The translations under genes and the position numbers were made by a program. This document shows, piece by piece, positions 40,882 to 52,492 of a stretch of 64,000 bases of DNA. The stretch spans positions 1-64,000 of the forward strand of contig CACFGT010000002.1 of assembly GCA_902565935.1 (NCBI GenBank), written 5' to 3'. Source of the stretch: an uncultured Pelagibacteraceae bacterium (GTDB lineage Bacteria > Pseudomonadota > Alphaproteobacteria > Pelagibacterales > Pelagibacteraceae). The notes beneath the pieces are model-generated. The model ran no database searches. It was not told the origin of the DNA and was given only the letters and a program-made list of their open reading frames with translations. Position 1 is the stretch's first letter; each line of letters opens with the position of its first letter.

Positions 40882-41531
40882 TATAAAATCCTACAAACAG
40901 TCATTCCGTCACCTAATGGAATGATAATTTGTTCTACTCTTTTGTCTTCAGATACAAACTTATTAAATTCTCTTATATTTGTTGTAAATTTATCATTATT
41001 TTTTTCATCTACTACTTCACCATGCCATAAAACGTTATCGATGATAATTAATCCACCTTGGTTTAATAAACCTAAAGACCTTTCATAATATTCTTTATAG
41101 TTCATTTTATCAGCGTCTATAAAAATCATATCAAATTTATTATTTGATAATTCTCCTAAACTTTCAAGAGCAGGTTTAATTATTGTTTTAATTTTATGAT
41201 CTTGATTTGCTTTTTTAAAAAAATCACATGCAATTTTGTTTGTCTCTTCATTATTATCGAGAGCAATTAATTTTCCATTATCAGGTAAGGCGAGTGAAAT
41301 TGTGAGAGCACTTAGTCCCGTAAAAGTTCCAATTTCAAGAACACTTTTTATATTTGAAACTTTTATAATTAGATGAAGAAAATGACATTGAGTTGGATCG
41401 ATCTGCATTCTTTTGATTTCACCTAAAGTTTTATTATAATCAATTATTTCTTGTTGAACTGGATGTAAATTTAATCCAAAATCATTTATATAATTTTGTA
41501 ACTTTTCTGTAATATCAAGGTTTGCACCCAT
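40881..41531 (-). CDS. Class I SAM O-methyltransferase (caffeoyl-CoA OMT-like)
   Basis: KSVLEIGTFTGLSALTISLALPDNGKLIALDNN, FDMIFIDADKMNYKEYYE, GLIIIDNVLWHGEV. Confidence 0.88.
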   Translation of the reverse strand: MGANLDITEKLQNYINDFGLNLHPVQQEIIDYNKTLGEIKRMQIDPTQCHFLHLIIKVSNIKSVLEIGTFTGLSALTISLALPDNGKLIALDNNEETNKIACDFFKKANQDHKIKTIIKPALESLGELSNNKFDMIFIDADKMNYKEYYERSLGLLNQGGLIIIDNVLWHGEVVDEKNNDKFTTNIREFNKFVSEDKRVEQIIIPLGDGMTVCRIL

Positions 41532-41532
41532 T

Positions 41533-43011
41533 TTACTGAAGTTTTTTCTTTAAAATCTCATTTATAAGTTGGGGATTGGCTTTACCACCAGAAGCTTTCA
41601 TAGCTTGACCAACAAAGAAACCAAATAATTTTTCTTTACCTTGCTTATATTCAATTGCTTTCTCTCTATTATCATTAATTATTTTATCAATTAGAGCCTC
41701 TATCGCTTTAGGATCACTTTGTTGTTTAAGTCCTTTTTCTTCAACTATTTTTTGAGGATCTTTATCCCCATCTAACATTAATTCAAATACAGTCTTTGCT
41801 ATTTTTCCTGAAATTGTTCCATTCTTAATTAAGTTAACTAGTATAGCTAAATTTTTTGCACTTACTGGGCTTTGAGAAATTTCTAAATTTTTATTATTTA
41901 AAACTGCAAATAATTCACCTGTAATCCAGTTAACTGCTAATTTCATATCTTTGTTCTTGCCCATCTTAGCTACAACTTCTTCAAAATATTTTGCTGTTTC
42001 GATATCTGAGACTAAGATTGTTGCCTCATATGCTGAAAGCTTAAACTCATCAATAAATCTTTTCTTTTTATCATCTGGTAATTCGGGAATATTATTTTTA
42101 AGTTCGTTTATAAATTCATCAGAAACTTCTAAAGGTAATAAATCAGGATCTGGAAAATATCTATAATCATGCGCATCTTCTTTTGATCTCATTGATCTTG
42201 TTTCATTTTTTTTTGTATCAAATAATCTTGTTTCTTGATCAATTGATTTACCTTCTTCGATTAAATCAACTTGTCTATTTGCTTCATATTCAATAGCCAT
42301 TTGCATAAATTTGATTGAATTTACATTTTTAATCTCACATCTTGTTCCAAATTCTTTTGAACCTTTTGCTCTCACAGAAACATTGACATCTGCTCTAAGT
42401 GATCCCTCTTGCATATTGCCATCACATGTACCTAGATATCGCATAATAGATCTTAGTTTTTTGATATAAGCACTTACCTCATCTGGAGATCTAAGGTCTG
42501 GTTTGCTTACAATTTCCATTAAAGCTACACCTGATCTATTAAGATCTACAAAAGTATTTTGAGGATCAAAATCATGAATACTTTTTCCTGCATCTTGTTC
42601 TAAATGTAATCTTTCAATACCAACTTCTTTTTGTCCATCAGGCATGTCTAAAATGACTTTACCCTCACCAACTATAGGATCTTTAAATTGAGAAATTTGA
42701 TATCCTTGAGGTAAATCTGCATAAAAATAATTTTTTCTATCAAATACAGAACGTTTATTAATTTTTGCATTAAGTCCAATTCCAGTTTTAATAGCTTGTT
42801 TTATACAAAATTCATTTATTACAGGTAGCATTCCTGGAAATGCTGCATCAACTAAACTTACCTGAGTATTTGGTTCGGCTCCAAATTTGGTAGCAGAGGA
42901 AGAAAATAATTTTGAATCTGACAATACTTGAGCATGAACCTCTAAACCAATAACAACCTCGTATTGATTATCTTTTCGATTGATTAAATATTCTGAATTT
43001 TTTTTACTCAC
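41533..43011 (-). CDS. gatB: Asp-tRNA(Asn)/Glu-tRNA(Gln) amidotransferase subunit B
   Basis: [65 protein letters not shown]. Confidence 0.97.
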   Translation of the reverse strand: MSKKNSEYLINRKDNQYEVVIGLEVHAQVLSDSKLFSSSATKFGAEPNTQVSLVDAAFPGMLPVINEFCIKQAIKTGIGLNAKINKRSVFDRKNYFYADLPQGYQISQFKDPIVGEGKVILDMPDGQKEVGIERLHLEQDAGKSIHDFDPQNTFVDLNRSGVALMEIVSKPDLRSPDEVSAYIKKLRSIMRYLGTCDGNMQEGSLRADVNVSVRAKGSKEFGTRCEIKNVNSIKFMQMAIEYEANRQVDLIEEGKSIDQETRLFDTKKNETRSMRSKEDAHDYRYFPDPDLLPLEVSDEFINELKNNIPELPDDKKKRFIDEFKLSAYEATILVSDIETAKYFEEVVAKMGKNKDMKLAVNWITGELFAVLNNKNLEISQSPVSAKNLAILVNLIKNGTISGKIAKTVFELMLDGDKDPQKIVEEKGLKQQSDPKAIEALIDKIINDNREKAIEYKQGKEKLFGFFVGQAMKASGGKANPQLINEILKKKLQ

Positions 43012-44465
43012 TTAATCCACCAATCTGTAATTTTATTTTTAAAATTAATCTTTTCCTCCATTGCAAAGGCAATATTTAATATATTTTGTTCATCAAAAGC
43101 TTTACCAATTATTTGTAAGCCTAATGGGTACCCCTTTGAGTCATGTCCTGCCGGAATTGAAATTCCTGGTAAACCTGCAAGATTAACTGGGACTGTAAAT
43201 ATATCATTAAGATACATCGACACTGGATCATCTGTTTTTTCACCTATTTTAAATGCTGAACTTGGTGTTGACGGAGTTAAAATTGCATCAACCTTTTTAT
43301 ATGCTTCATCGAAATCGTTTTTAATTAACTTTCTTACTTTTTGAGCTTTTAGATAGTAAGCATCATAATAACCAGATGATAAAACATAAGTTCCTATCAT
43401 AATTCTTCTTTGTACTTCAGCACCAAAACCTTCAGATCTTGTCTTTTCATACATGTCAATTAGATTTTCACCTTTAGCTCTAAATCCATATTTAACACCA
43501 TCATATCTTGCTAGGTTTGAAGATGCTTCAGCAGGAGCAACAATATAATAAGTTGGTAACGCATAGCTTGTATGAGGAAGAGAAATATCAATTGTTTCTG
43601 CACCACAATCTTTGACATACTGAATTCCTTTTTGCCAAAGATCTTCGATTTCCTTTGGCATTCCATCAACTCTATATTCTTTCGGTATCCCAATTTTTTT
43701 TCCCTTTATATTATTAGTGAGTTCTTCACTGTATTGATTTCTTTTAAAATTAATTGAAGTAGAATCTTTTGAGTCGTAAGAACTAATTACTTCTTGTAAC
43801 AAAGCACAATCTCTTACATTTTGTGCCATTGGACCTGCTTGATCTAGTGATGATGCAAAAGCAACAATTCCATAACGTGAGCAGCTTCCATAAGTAGGTT
43901 TTAATCCAACTGTTCCTGTAAAAGAAGCAGGTTGTCTAATTGATCCTCCAGTGTCAGTACCAATTGTAATTGGTGTTAATTGTCCGGCCACTGCTGAAGC
44001 AGACCCACCTGACGAACCACCTGGAACTAGGTCTTTATCAATTGGATTTTGTACGTTACCAAAAAAACTAGTTTCATTTGATGAGCCCATTGCAAATTCA
44101 TCACAATTTAATTTACCTAAAAGTATTGCACCTTCATTCCAAATATTATCAGTTACTGTTGACTCATATGTTGGTACAAAATTATTTAAAATTTTACTAC
44201 CAGCAGTTGTTTTAACATCTTTTGTGCAAAATAAATCTTTTACTGCCATTGGAATACCAGGCAATTTTAAATCTAAATTAGGTTTTTGATCAAATTTTTT
44301 TGCTTTGTCTAAAGCTGATGTGAAATCTTCAGTAATATATGCATTCAATTCTTTAGATTTTTCTGATCTTTCAATAAATGCTTTAGTAACATCAGTTGAA
44401 GATAGCTTTTTATTTTTAATATTTTCAACCAATTCTGTTAAAGATTGTTTTGTTATATCTGACAT
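43008..44465 (-). CDS. gatA: Asp-tRNA(Asn)/Glu-tRNA(Gln) amidotransferase subunit A
   Basis: [53 protein letters not shown]. Confidence 0.97.
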   Translation of the reverse strand: MSDITKQSLTELVENIKNKKLSSTDVTKAFIERSEKSKELNAYITEDFTSALDKAKKFDQKPNLDLKLPGIPMAVKDLFCTKDVKTTAGSKILNNFVPTYESTVTDNIWNEGAILLGKLNCDEFAMGSSNETSFFGNVQNPIDKDLVPGGSSGGSASAVAGQLTPITIGTDTGGSIRQPASFTGTVGLKPTYGSCSRYGIVAFASSLDQAGPMAQNVRDCALLQEVISSYDSKDSTSINFKRNQYSEELTNNIKGKKIGIPKEYRVDGMPKEIEDLWQKGIQYVKDCGAETIDISLPHTSYALPTYYIVAPAEASSNLARYDGVKYGFRAKGENLIDMYEKTRSEGFGAEVQRRIMIGTYVLSSGYYDAYYLKAQKVRKLIKNDFDEAYKKVDAILTPSTPSSAFKIGEKTDDPVSMYLNDIFTVPVNLAGLPGISIPAGHDSKGYPLGLQIIGKAFDEQNILNIAFAMEEKINFKNKITDWWIK

Positions 44466-44752
44466 TATTCTATCACCTTTGGTACAACAAAATAATCTTC
44501 ATTATCATGAGGTGAATTTTTAATAATTTGCTCTCTAATATTCTTACTTTTAACCTCATCAGATCTTAGTTTTAATGTTGTTTCAGCAACTGATGTTAAT
44601 GGCTCAACATTGTCTGTTTTTAATTCATTTAGTTTTTCAATAAAGTCAAAAATTGAATTTAAATCACCAGCTAATTTTTCAGCTCTTTTTTCATCGACTG
44701 AAATTCTTGATAATTTAGAGATATGCTTTATTGTTTTAAGATCTATACTCAT
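44465..44752 (-). CDS. gatC: Asp-tRNA(Asn)/Glu-tRNA(Gln) amidotransferase subunit C
   Basis: IKHISKLSRISVDEKRAEKLAGDLNSIFDFIEKLNELKTDNVEPLTSV. Confidence 0.94.
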   Translation of the reverse strand: MSIDLKTIKHISKLSRISVDEKRAEKLAGDLNSIFDFIEKLNELKTDNVEPLTSVAETTLKLRSDEVKSKNIREQIIKNSPHDNEDYFVVPKVIE

Positions 44753-44802
44753 ATGCTATTTAAATATGACGCAAACTATCACTTAAGTTTAAAATATACA
44801 AT

Positions 44803-45258
44803 ATGATCACTTTGGAAGAATTTAAAAAAAAACACTTAGATAAGTGTAGATTGATAGGTTTAGACCTTGGTTCCAAAAGAATTGGTGTATCTATTTGTGA
44901 TGAAAAACAATTAATTGCCACTCCTCTCAAAACAATAAATAGGAATACACTTAATGAATTAATTTCTGAGCTTAAAGTGATTATTGATGAAAATAATATT
45001 AAAGGAATCATAATTGGAAATCCTCTTAATATGGATGGTTCCTCAGGAAGATCAGCACAATCTGTGAAAGACACCTCTCAAAAAATTCAGGAAAATATTA
45101 ATATTCCTATTTGTCTATGGGATGAAAGGTTATCAACAGTCGGTGCTTTTAGTCTATCTAGTCAATTAGATATTAATGTGAGTAAAAGAGAAAAGAAAAT
45201 TGATGAAAATGCTGCTGCTTTTATATTGCAAGGAGCAATAGATTTTTTAAATAATTAA
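44803..45258 (+). CDS. ruvX: Putative pre-16S rRNA nuclease (YqgF/RuvX)
   Basis: LIGLDLGSKRIGVSICDEKQLIATPLKTI, GIIIGNPLNMDGSSGRSAQSVK, WDERLSTVGA, KIDENAAAFILQGAID. Confidence 0.93.
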   Translation: MITLEEFKKKHLDKCRLIGLDLGSKRIGVSICDEKQLIATPLKTINRNTLNELISELKVIIDENNIKGIIIGNPLNMDGSSGRSAQSVKDTSQKIQENINIPICLWDERLSTVGAFSLSSQLDINVSKREKKIDENAAAFILQGAIDFLNN

Positions 45259-45300
45259 TACTTGCTATTGTAGACGTTTATAGTTATAGAGTTGGTTTTA

Positions 45301-46242
45301 ATGGCAATTAAAACAAATAAAGCTATTAAAATTTCCCAAAAACATTTGTTAGGTATCCAGGATTTATCAATTAATGATGTTAATTTTATACTTGAAGAAG
45401 CACACACATTTATAAAAGTTAATCAAAGCAAAAATAAAAAGATAGATGTATTGAGAGGAAAAACTCAAATCAATTTATTCTTTGAACCTTCTACTAGAAC
45501 TCAGAGTTCATTTGAGTTAGCTGGTAAAAGACTTGGAGCAGATGTTATGTCTATGAACATAAGTAATTCTGCAATTAAAAAAGGTGAAACATTAATAGAT
45601 ACGGCCATGACTTTAAATGCGATGCATCCAGATATTATTGTAGTTAGACATCAAGATTCTGGAGCTTGTAACTTACTTTCACAAAAAGTAAATTGTGCGG
45701 TACTAAATGCTGGCGATGGAAGAAGAGAACACCCTACTCAAGCTCTTTTAGATGCTTTAACAATTATTACTCGAAAAAATAAAATTGAAGGATTGAAAAT
45801 TGCAATATGTGGTGACATTCTACATTCAAGAGTAGCTAGATCAAATATATATTTACTCAATATGTTAGGAGCTGAGGTAAATATAATTGCACCAACAAAT
45901 TTAATGCCAAAGGAAATTGAAAAATTTGGTGTTAATACTTTTACTGACATGAAAAAAGGATTGAAAGATTGTGATATTGTGATGATGTTAAGATTGCAGA
46001 ACGAACGAATGACAAGTTCATATCTTTCATCAAATAGAGAATATTATGAATATTATGGATTAACTCCTGACAAATTAGAACATGCTAAATCTGATGCATT
46101 AATTATGCACCCTGGACCAATGAATAGAGGTATAGAAATAGATACAATACTAGCAGATGACATTAATAAAAGCGTAATTAAAGAACAAGTTGAACTAGGT
46201 GTAGCTGTAAGAATGGCTTGCTTAAAGATATTTTGTAGATAA
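45301..46242 (+). CDS. pyrB: Aspartate carbamoyltransferase catalytic subunit
   Basis: [46 protein letters not shown] start preferred to the upstream TTG of the ORF track. Confidence 0.96.
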   Translation: MAIKTNKAIKISQKHLLGIQDLSINDVNFILEEAHTFIKVNQSKNKKIDVLRGKTQINLFFEPSTRTQSSFELAGKRLGADVMSMNISNSAIKKGETLIDTAMTLNAMHPDIIVVRHQDSGACNLLSQKVNCAVLNAGDGRREHPTQALLDALTIITRKNKIEGLKIAICGDILHSRVARSNIYLLNMLGAEVNIIAPTNLMPKEIEKFGVNTFTDMKKGLKDCDIVMMLRLQNERMTSSYLSSNREYYEYYGLTPDKLEHAKSDALIMHPGPMNRGIEIDTILADDINKSVIKEQVELGVAVRMACLKIFCR

Positions 46243-47529
46243 ATGAAAAAACAATATTTCATAAATGCAAACATAATTGACCCTCATAACTCTATTAATG
46301 AAACTGGAGGTTTGATTATAAGTGAAGAAGGTACAATTGAAGCTGTAGGAAAAAAAGTTAATACTAATAATTTACCAAGTAGAGAAAAGCCTATTGACTT
46401 GAAAGGAAAATATATTTTTCCAGGATTAGTAGATATGAGAGTCTTTGTTGGTGAACCTGGTTATGAATATAAAGAAAATTTTAGAACTTTAAGTAATGCA
46501 GCGCTATCAGGTGGAGTAACATCAGTAGTTACAATGCCTAATACGGATCCTGTAATTGATAATGTATCGATTGTAGATTTTTTAAAAAGAAGAGGAAGAG
46601 ATAAGTCAAAAATAAATATTTTCCCATGTGCATCGCTAACTAAAAACACTGAGGGCGCAAACATGACTGAATTTGGTCTTTTACAAAATAAAGGAATAAT
46701 TGCATTCACAGACGGAATTAGAACAATTCAAAATCCTAGATTAATGTCAAGAATAATGAATGCAGCTAAAGATTTAGGATGTTTAATTATGCAGCATGCT
46801 GAAGATTATGAGCTTGCAAAGAATGGGATGATAAACTCTGGAATTATTGCCTCTCAATTAGGATTGTCAGGCATACCTGAAATTGCAGAAAGAATTTTAA
46901 TTGAAAGAGATTTAACTTTGTTAGAAAAAGTCAAATGTAGATATCATATATCTCAATTATCATCACAAAAATCAGTTGAAGTAATAAAATATAGAAAAGA
47001 AATTGTGAACTTTACTTCAGGAGTTTCTATTAATAATTTATCTTTGAATGAAAATGATATTGGTGATTTTAGAACTTTTTTAAAATTGTCTCCCCCTTTA
47101 AGGAGAGAAGAAGATAGGTTAGCTTTAGTTGAGGGATTAAAAAATGGTATCATTGAAGTTATTGTTTCAGATCATAAACCTGAAGATGAAGAGTCTAAAA
47201 GGTTAACATTTGCACAGGCGGCTACAGGAGCATCAGGAATAGAGACCCTTTTATCTTTAAGCTTAGAATTATATCACAATGGATCGCTCAAACTTGAGAC
47301 AATTATAAGAGCCTTGACTTCGAATCCAGCAAAAATATTAAAAATAGATAAAGGAAATCTCTCAGTTGGTAATGATGCAGATCTTTGCATAGTTGATATT
47401 GATAAACCTTGGATTGTAAAGAAAGAAAAATTAATATCAAAATCTAAAAATACATCAATAGAGGATAAAAAACTTCAAGGCAAAGTTATGAATACATTTG
47501 TAAAAGGAAAAGAATTATTTAAGCTATAG
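46243..47529 (+). CDS. pyrC: Dihydroorotase
   Basis: IFPGLVDMRVFVGEPGYEYKENFRTLSNAALSGGVTSVVTMPNTDPVID; VSDHKPEDEESK. Confidence 0.92.
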   Translation: MKKQYFINANIIDPHNSINETGGLIISEEGTIEAVGKKVNTNNLPSREKPIDLKGKYIFPGLVDMRVFVGEPGYEYKENFRTLSNAALSGGVTSVVTMPNTDPVIDNVSIVDFLKRRGRDKSKINIFPCASLTKNTEGANMTEFGLLQNKGIIAFTDGIRTIQNPRLMSRIMNAAKDLGCLIMQHAEDYELAKNGMINSGIIASQLGLSGIPEIAERILIERDLTLLEKVKCRYHISQLSSQKSVEVIKYRKEIVNFTSGVSINNLSLNENDIGDFRTFLKLSPPLRREEDRLALVEGLKNGIIEVIVSDHKPEDEESKRLTFAQAATGASGIETLLSLSLELYHNGSLKLETIIRALTSNPAKILKIDKGNLSVGNDADLCIVDIDKPWIVKKEKLISKSKNTSIEDKKLQGKVMNTFVKGKELFKL

Positions 47530-47530
47530 A

Positions 47531-48109
47531 ATGGATATTTTTTTAATAGGTATAATTTCTTACCTCATGGGCTCCATACCATTTGGCTTCATACTTACAA
47601 AAATCTTTTTAAAAAAAGATATTAGAGAAATTGGTTCAGGTAACATCGGAGCCACTAACGCTCTCCGAACTGGAAATAAAACAATAGGATATTCAACATT
47701 AGTGCTTGATATTTTGAAAGCTGTAATTCCAGTCATTTATGTAAAAATTTTTTATCAAGATTTTTTATATATTGCCTCTCTGTGTGCTTTTTTAGGTCAT
47801 GTTTTTCCAATTTGGTTAAAATTTAAAGGTGGAAAAGGTGTTGCAACTTATGTTGGAATTTTATTTGCCATAAATATCTATTTTGGAATTATCTTTGCTA
47901 TTTCTTGGTTTATAACTTTTTTCGTTTCTAAGTATTCCTCGTTATCATCTTTGGTGGGTGCAGTTTCTATACCAATATATTCATTGATTTTAAGTCAATT
48001 TGATCAAGGAATTTTTTTCACGATTATGTTCGTCTTGATTTTTTTTACTCATAGAGAAAATATTAAAAGATTGAAAAATAAAGAAGAAACAAAGACAAAA
48101 ATTTATTAA
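47531..48109 (+). CDS. plsY: Glycerol-3-phosphate acyltransferase PlsY
   Basis: YLMGSIPFGFILTK, DIREIGSGNIGATNALRTGNK, FLGHVFPIWLKFKGGKGVAT. Confidence 0.96.
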   Translation: MDIFLIGIISYLMGSIPFGFILTKIFLKKDIREIGSGNIGATNALRTGNKTIGYSTLVLDILKAVIPVIYVKIFYQDFLYIASLCAFLGHVFPIWLKFKGGKGVATYVGILFAINIYFGIIFAISWFITFFVSKYSSLSSLVGAVSIPIYSLILSQFDQGIFFTIMFVLIFFTHRENIKRLKNKEETKTKIY

Positions 48110-48145
48110 ATTGACTATCTAAGTGATTTAAGTAGTTTGTAGTTT

Positions 48146-50731
48146 ATGAATTTAGTCATTGTAGAAAGTCCTGCTAAAGCTAAAACAATAAATAAGTATT
48201 TGGGTGATGATTACAAAGTTCTAGCAAGTTATGGTCATATAAGAGACTTACCTTCTAAAAATGGTTCAGTTGATCCAGACCAAGATTTTAAAATGGAATG
48301 GGAAGTTGACAGTTTTTCAAAAAAATATCTTAAAGAAATTACTGATGCAGCAAAAGATTCGTCTAAAATTATATTAGCTACCGACCCTGACCGTGAAGGT
48401 GAAGCTATTGCCTGGCATGTAAAAGAATATTTAAATGAAAAAAAACTTTTAAAAGATAAAGAAATTGAAAGAGTTGTATTTAATGAGATAACTAAAAAAG
48501 CTGTAATACAGGGAATTGAAAATCCAAGACAAATTGAACCTCATCTAGTTGATGCTTATATGGCTAGAAGAGCTTTAGATTACTTGGTTGGTTTTAATAT
48601 TTCACCAATACTTTGGACAAAACTACCCGGCTCAAAATCTGCAGGAAGAGTTCAGTCTGTTGCTTTAAAATTAATTACTGAGAGAGAACATGAAATTGAG
48701 GGATTTAAACCAGAAGAATTTTGGACTTTAAGTATAAACTTTATAGATCAAAATAATCAAAAAATTACCGCAAGTATTAGTCAATTAGATAATAATAAAA
48801 TTGAAAAATTTTCATTTAGAAATAAAGAAGAAATAAACAAAGCTATAGAGAGTATAAATAAAAAAAAATTTAATATTACAGATATTTCAAGCAAAGTTGT
48901 TAATCGAAATCCATCTGGACCATTCACTACATCTACTCTTCAACAAACCGCATCAAGTAGATTAGGTTTCGGCGCATCTAGAACAATGCAAATAGCACAA
49001 AAACTTTATCAAGGAATAGAGATAGAGGGTGAAACAATTGGCTTGATTACTTATATGAGAACAGATGGAACTAATTTATCAAAAGATGCAGTGTCAGCTT
49101 TTAGAGATTATATCCAAAAAGAAATTGGTAATGAATACTTGCCTAAAAATGCTTTAAATTATTCTGGTAAAAAAGCTAAGAATGCTCAGGAAGCTCATGA
49201 AGCAATTAGACCTACAGATATAATCAGAACACCCCAGAGTGTTAAGAAATATTTAAGTACAGATCAAAATAAACTATATGATCTTATATGGAGTAGAGCT
49301 TTATCTTCTCAAATGGAGTCAGCCAAATTTGACAGGAACACTATTACTATAACTTCTGGAAATAATGACACTATTTGTAAAGCTAGTGGATCAGTAATGA
49401 AATTTGATGGATTTTTAAAGATTTATAACAATCAAAGTAAAGATGATGATGAAAATATTTTACCATCTATGTCTAAAGGACCAATTAATATCGAGGCATT
49501 AATAGATGAACAACACTATACACAACCACCTCCAAGATACTCTGAGGCTAGCTTAGTTAAAAAACTTGAGGAACTTGGTATTGGAAGACCATCTACTTAT
49601 GCAAGCATCATTTCTACTATTGCTAACAGAGGTTATGCGGAAATATTAAATAAAAGATTTTTTCCTACTGACAGAGGAAAATTAATTTCTGCCTTTTTAG
49701 AAAAATTGTTCTCAAAATATGTGGATTATAACTTTACAGCAGGATTAGAAGATCAACTTGATGAAATCACCACTGGAAAAGAAAGTTGGATTAAAGTTTT
49801 GGAGCTTTTCTGGAAAGACTTTAATAATAATGTATCAGAGGTAAAAGAAAAAAGGACTAGAGAAGTCTTAGATTTACTCAATGATAGTTTGGGTGAATTG
49901 ATTTTTGATAAAGATAATGAAGGAAATGTTGTTAGAAAGTGTCAATTATGCAATTCTGGAACATTAAGTTTAAAAAATAGCTTCAGAGGTGGTGCTTTTA
50001 TAGGATGCTCAAATTACCCTGAATGTAAGTTTACACGACCATTATCTAAGGCAAAAGCTGCAGCTCAAGCACAATTAGCAGAACCAAAATTAATTGGAAA
50101 ACACGAAAATGGAAATGAAATTTATTTAAAAAATGGAAGGTTTGGCCCGTATCTTCAGTATGAGAAAATTCTTTCTGATGTTGAACTTGAGAAGACTACT
50201 AAAAAAAAGAAAAAAACTAAAAAATCAAAATCAGATGTAAATGAACTCTTAAAAAATGTTTCAATACCTAAGGGTTTAGATCTAGAAAGTATTAATTTAG
50301 AAAAAGCTCAATTCTTATGTTCACTACCTAAATCACTTGGGATAAATCCTGACAATCAAAAAGAAATTACATTAAACACTGGAAGATTCGGCCCTTATCT
50401 AAAATGTGAAAATAAATCTGCAAGAATAGAAAATATAGAGGACATATTTTCTATAGGTTTGAATAGAGCAATAACACTAATAGCTGAAGCAAAACCTGGT
50501 CGAATGTCTTCATCAATGATAAAAGATTTAGGGGAGCATCCTGAAGATAAAAAACCTGTTAGAGTTATGAAAGGTCAATACGGTCCTTATATTAAGTACA
50601 AATCACTCAATGCAACAATACCTGAAGAGAAAGATCCTGCAGAATTAACGATGGAAGAAGCTTTAATATTGATTGAGAAAAGAAAAGAATACGATAAAAC
50701 TAAAAAATCAAAAAAAAGGAAATTGAAATGA
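48146..50731 (+). CDS. topA: DNA topoisomerase I
   Basis: MNLVIVESPAKAKTINKYLG, ATDPDREGEAIAWH, GLITYMRTDGTNLS; C4 zinc motif CQLCNSG...GCSNYPEC. Confidence 0.97.
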   Translation: MNLVIVESPAKAKTINKYLGDDYKVLASYGHIRDLPSKNGSVDPDQDFKMEWEVDSFSKKYLKEITDAAKDSSKIILATDPDREGEAIAWHVKEYLNEKKLLKDKEIERVVFNEITKKAVIQGIENPRQIEPHLVDAYMARRALDYLVGFNISPILWTKLPGSKSAGRVQSVALKLITEREHEIEGFKPEEFWTLSINFIDQNNQKITASISQLDNNKIEKFSFRNKEEINKAIESINKKKFNITDISSKVVNRNPSGPFTTSTLQQTASSRLGFGASRTMQIAQKLYQGIEIEGETIGLITYMRTDGTNLSKDAVSAFRDYIQKEIGNEYLPKNALNYSGKKAKNAQEAHEAIRPTDIIRTPQSVKKYLSTDQNKLYDLIWSRALSSQMESAKFDRNTITITSGNNDTICKASGSVMKFDGFLKIYNNQSKDDDENILPSMSKGPINIEALIDEQHYTQPPPRYSEASLVKKLEELGIGRPSTYASIISTIANRGYAEILNKRFFPTDRGKLISAFLEKLFSKYVDYNFTAGLEDQLDEITTGKESWIKVLELFWKDFNNNVSEVKEKRTREVLDLLNDSLGELIFDKDNEGNVVRKCQLCNSGTLSLKNSFRGGAFIGCSNYPECKFTRPLSKAKAAAQAQLAEPKLIGKHENGNEIYLKNGRFGPYLQYEKILSDVELEKTTKKKKKTKKSKSDVNELLKNVSIPKGLDLESINLEKAQFLCSLPKSLGINPDNQKEITLNTGRFGPYLKCENKSARIENIEDIFSIGLNRAITLIAEAKPGRMSSSMIKDLGEHPEDKKPVRVMKGQYGPYIKYKSLNATIPEEKDPAELTMEEALILIEKRKEYDKTKKSKKRKLK

Positions 50732-51189
50732 GTTATGATGATAAAATTACTGAACTTAAAATAAGACTTCCTGAAGCTAAATCTCCAGTTGGCAATTATG
50801 TTGCAACTAAAGTTTCAGGTAAAATGTTATTTATATCAGGACAAATTTCTATTGACGAAAATGGTCAGCTAATAAAAGGAAAAGTTGGAAAAGAATTAAA
50901 TACTGAAGCAGGTTATAATGCTGCTAAAAGATGTGCATTGAGTATTATCGCTCAAGTAAAAAAAGCTTGTGATGATGATTTGTCGAAGATCAAATCATGT
51001 GTGAAATTAACTGGTTTTGTTAATTCAACTGATGACTTTACTGATCAACCAAAAGTAATAAATGGTGCATCTGACCTAATAGCATCAATCTTTGGTGATG
51101 CTGGTATGCATACTAGAGCAGCTGTTAGTACTAATAGTTTACCATTAGGTGTTTCAGTAGAAGTTGACGCAATATTTGAGTTAAATTGA
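50728..51189 (+). CDS. RidA (YjgF/YER057c/UK114) family protein
   Basis: MLFISGQISIDENGQLIKGKVGKELNTEAGYNAAKRCALSIIAQVK; GMHTRAAVSTNSLPLGVSVEVDAIFEL. Confidence 0.9.
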   Translation: MSYDDKITELKIRLPEAKSPVGNYVATKVSGKMLFISGQISIDENGQLIKGKVGKELNTEAGYNAAKRCALSIIAQVKKACDDDLSKIKSCVKLTGFVNSTDDFTDQPKVINGASDLIASIFGDAGMHTRAAVSTNSLPLGVSVEVDAIFELN

Positions 51190-51193
51190 AATC

Positions 51194-52492
51194 TTATCTA
51201 CCAACACTAAAATATTTTAAACCTTGTTCTTTCATCTTTTCAGAGGAATAAATATTTCTCATATCATATATAATAAATTTCTTTTTTTTAACTAAACTCT
51301 TAAAGTTTATTGATTTGAAATCATTCCATTCAGTATGAATTATAACTAGATCTGAATCTTCAATTGTTTTTTTAATTGAATTTTCAAATGTTACGTTTTT
51401 ATTTTTTGATAATTCTTTTTTGAACCCAGTAGGATCATAATATTTAATTATTGCACCTTTTTTGGATAACGATGGTATCATAATTAAGCTTGATGAGTCC
51501 CTCATATCATCCGTATTAGCTTTAAAAGTAACACCTAAAAAAGATATCCTCTTATTCTTAATATTATTATTTAAAATTTTATGTATTCTTTTTAACAAAA
51601 CATTTGATCTATTTTCGTTAGATTTAATCACTGATTTTATTACTGAAAGATTTGATTTAAATTTATCAGCTGTTGAAATTATTGCTTTTGTATCTTTTGG
51701 AAAGCAAGATCCACCATATGCTGGGCCGGCTCTTAGAAATCGACTCCCTATTCTTTTATCTAAACCCATACCGATAGATATATCTTCAACATTTATGCCT
51801 GTTTTTTCACACAAATTTGCAATTTCATTTATAAATGTAATTTTTGTAGCTAAGAAAGCATTTGAAGCATATTTTATTAACTCTGCTGCTCGTCTAGATG
51901 TATTTAAATATTGTGCTCCTTTTGAGATTAAAGGACTATATAAATTTCTTAAAATACGATTTGTTTTTTTATCATTAGATCCAACAACTATTCTATCAGG
52001 AAAAGTAAAATCTCTTATAGCCTCTCCTTCTCTTAAAAATTCTGGGTTAGAGACAACTGAAAATTTTTTTTTAGAATTTTTTTTTGAAATAATTTTTTCA
52101 ATTTCATCACCGGTAGTGACTGGAACTGTTGATTTAGTTATGATTATTTTAAATTTTTTTATTGAGGAACTTATTTCTTTTGCAACATTATAAATTTGAC
52201 TTAAATCAGCTGAACTTCCGCCTTTTTTAGTTGGTGTACCTACACAAATAAATATAATATCAGACTCATTAACAGATTTTTTCAAATTTGTTGAAAATGA
52301 TAATCTTTTATTTTTGAAATTCTTTACTACTAATTCTGATAAACCAGGTTCATAAATAGGTATTTTACCCTTTTGAAGTAAATCAATTTTGTTTTTATCT
52401 TTATCTACACATATCACGTCATTTCCTAAATCTGAAAAACAAACACCACTTACTAAACCGACATATCCTGTACCTATCATGCAGAGTTTCAT
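51194..52492 (-). CDS. ugd: UDP-glucose 6-dehydrogenase
   Basis: KLCMIGTGYVGLVSGVCFSDLGNDVICVDKD, SNPEFLREGEAIRDFTFPDRIVVG, GPAYGGSCFPKDTKAI. Confidence 0.95.
   Translation of the reverse strand: MKLCMIGTGYVGLVSGVCFSDLGNDVICVDKDKNKIDLLQKGKIPIYEPGLSELVVKNFKNKRLSFSTNLKKSVNESDIIFICVGTPTKKGGSSADLSQIYNVAKEISSSIKKFKIIITKSTVPVTTGDEIEKIISKKNSKKKFSVVSNPEFLREGEAIRDFTFPDRIVVGSNDKKTNRILRNLYSPLISKGAQYLNTSRRAAELIKYASNAFLATKITFINEIANLCEKTGINVEDISIGMGLDKRIGSRFLRAGPAYGGSCFPKDTKAIISTADKFKSNLSVIKSVIKSNENRSNVLLKRIHKILNNNIKNKRISFLGVTFKANTDDMRDSSSLIMIPSLSKKGAIIKYYDPTGFKKELSKNKNVTFENSIKKTIEDSDLVIIHTEWNDFKSINFKSLVKKKKFIIYDMRNIYSSEKMKEQGLKYFSVGR

Noticed and set aside
44760-45074. Minus-strand 104-aa ORF over ruvX
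   Set aside because: Antisense to well-supported ruvX; no domain recognised.
51462-52193. Plus-strand 243-aa ORF antisense to ugd
   Set aside because: Entirely within clear ugd; hydrophobic composition mirrors complementary codons; no family motif.
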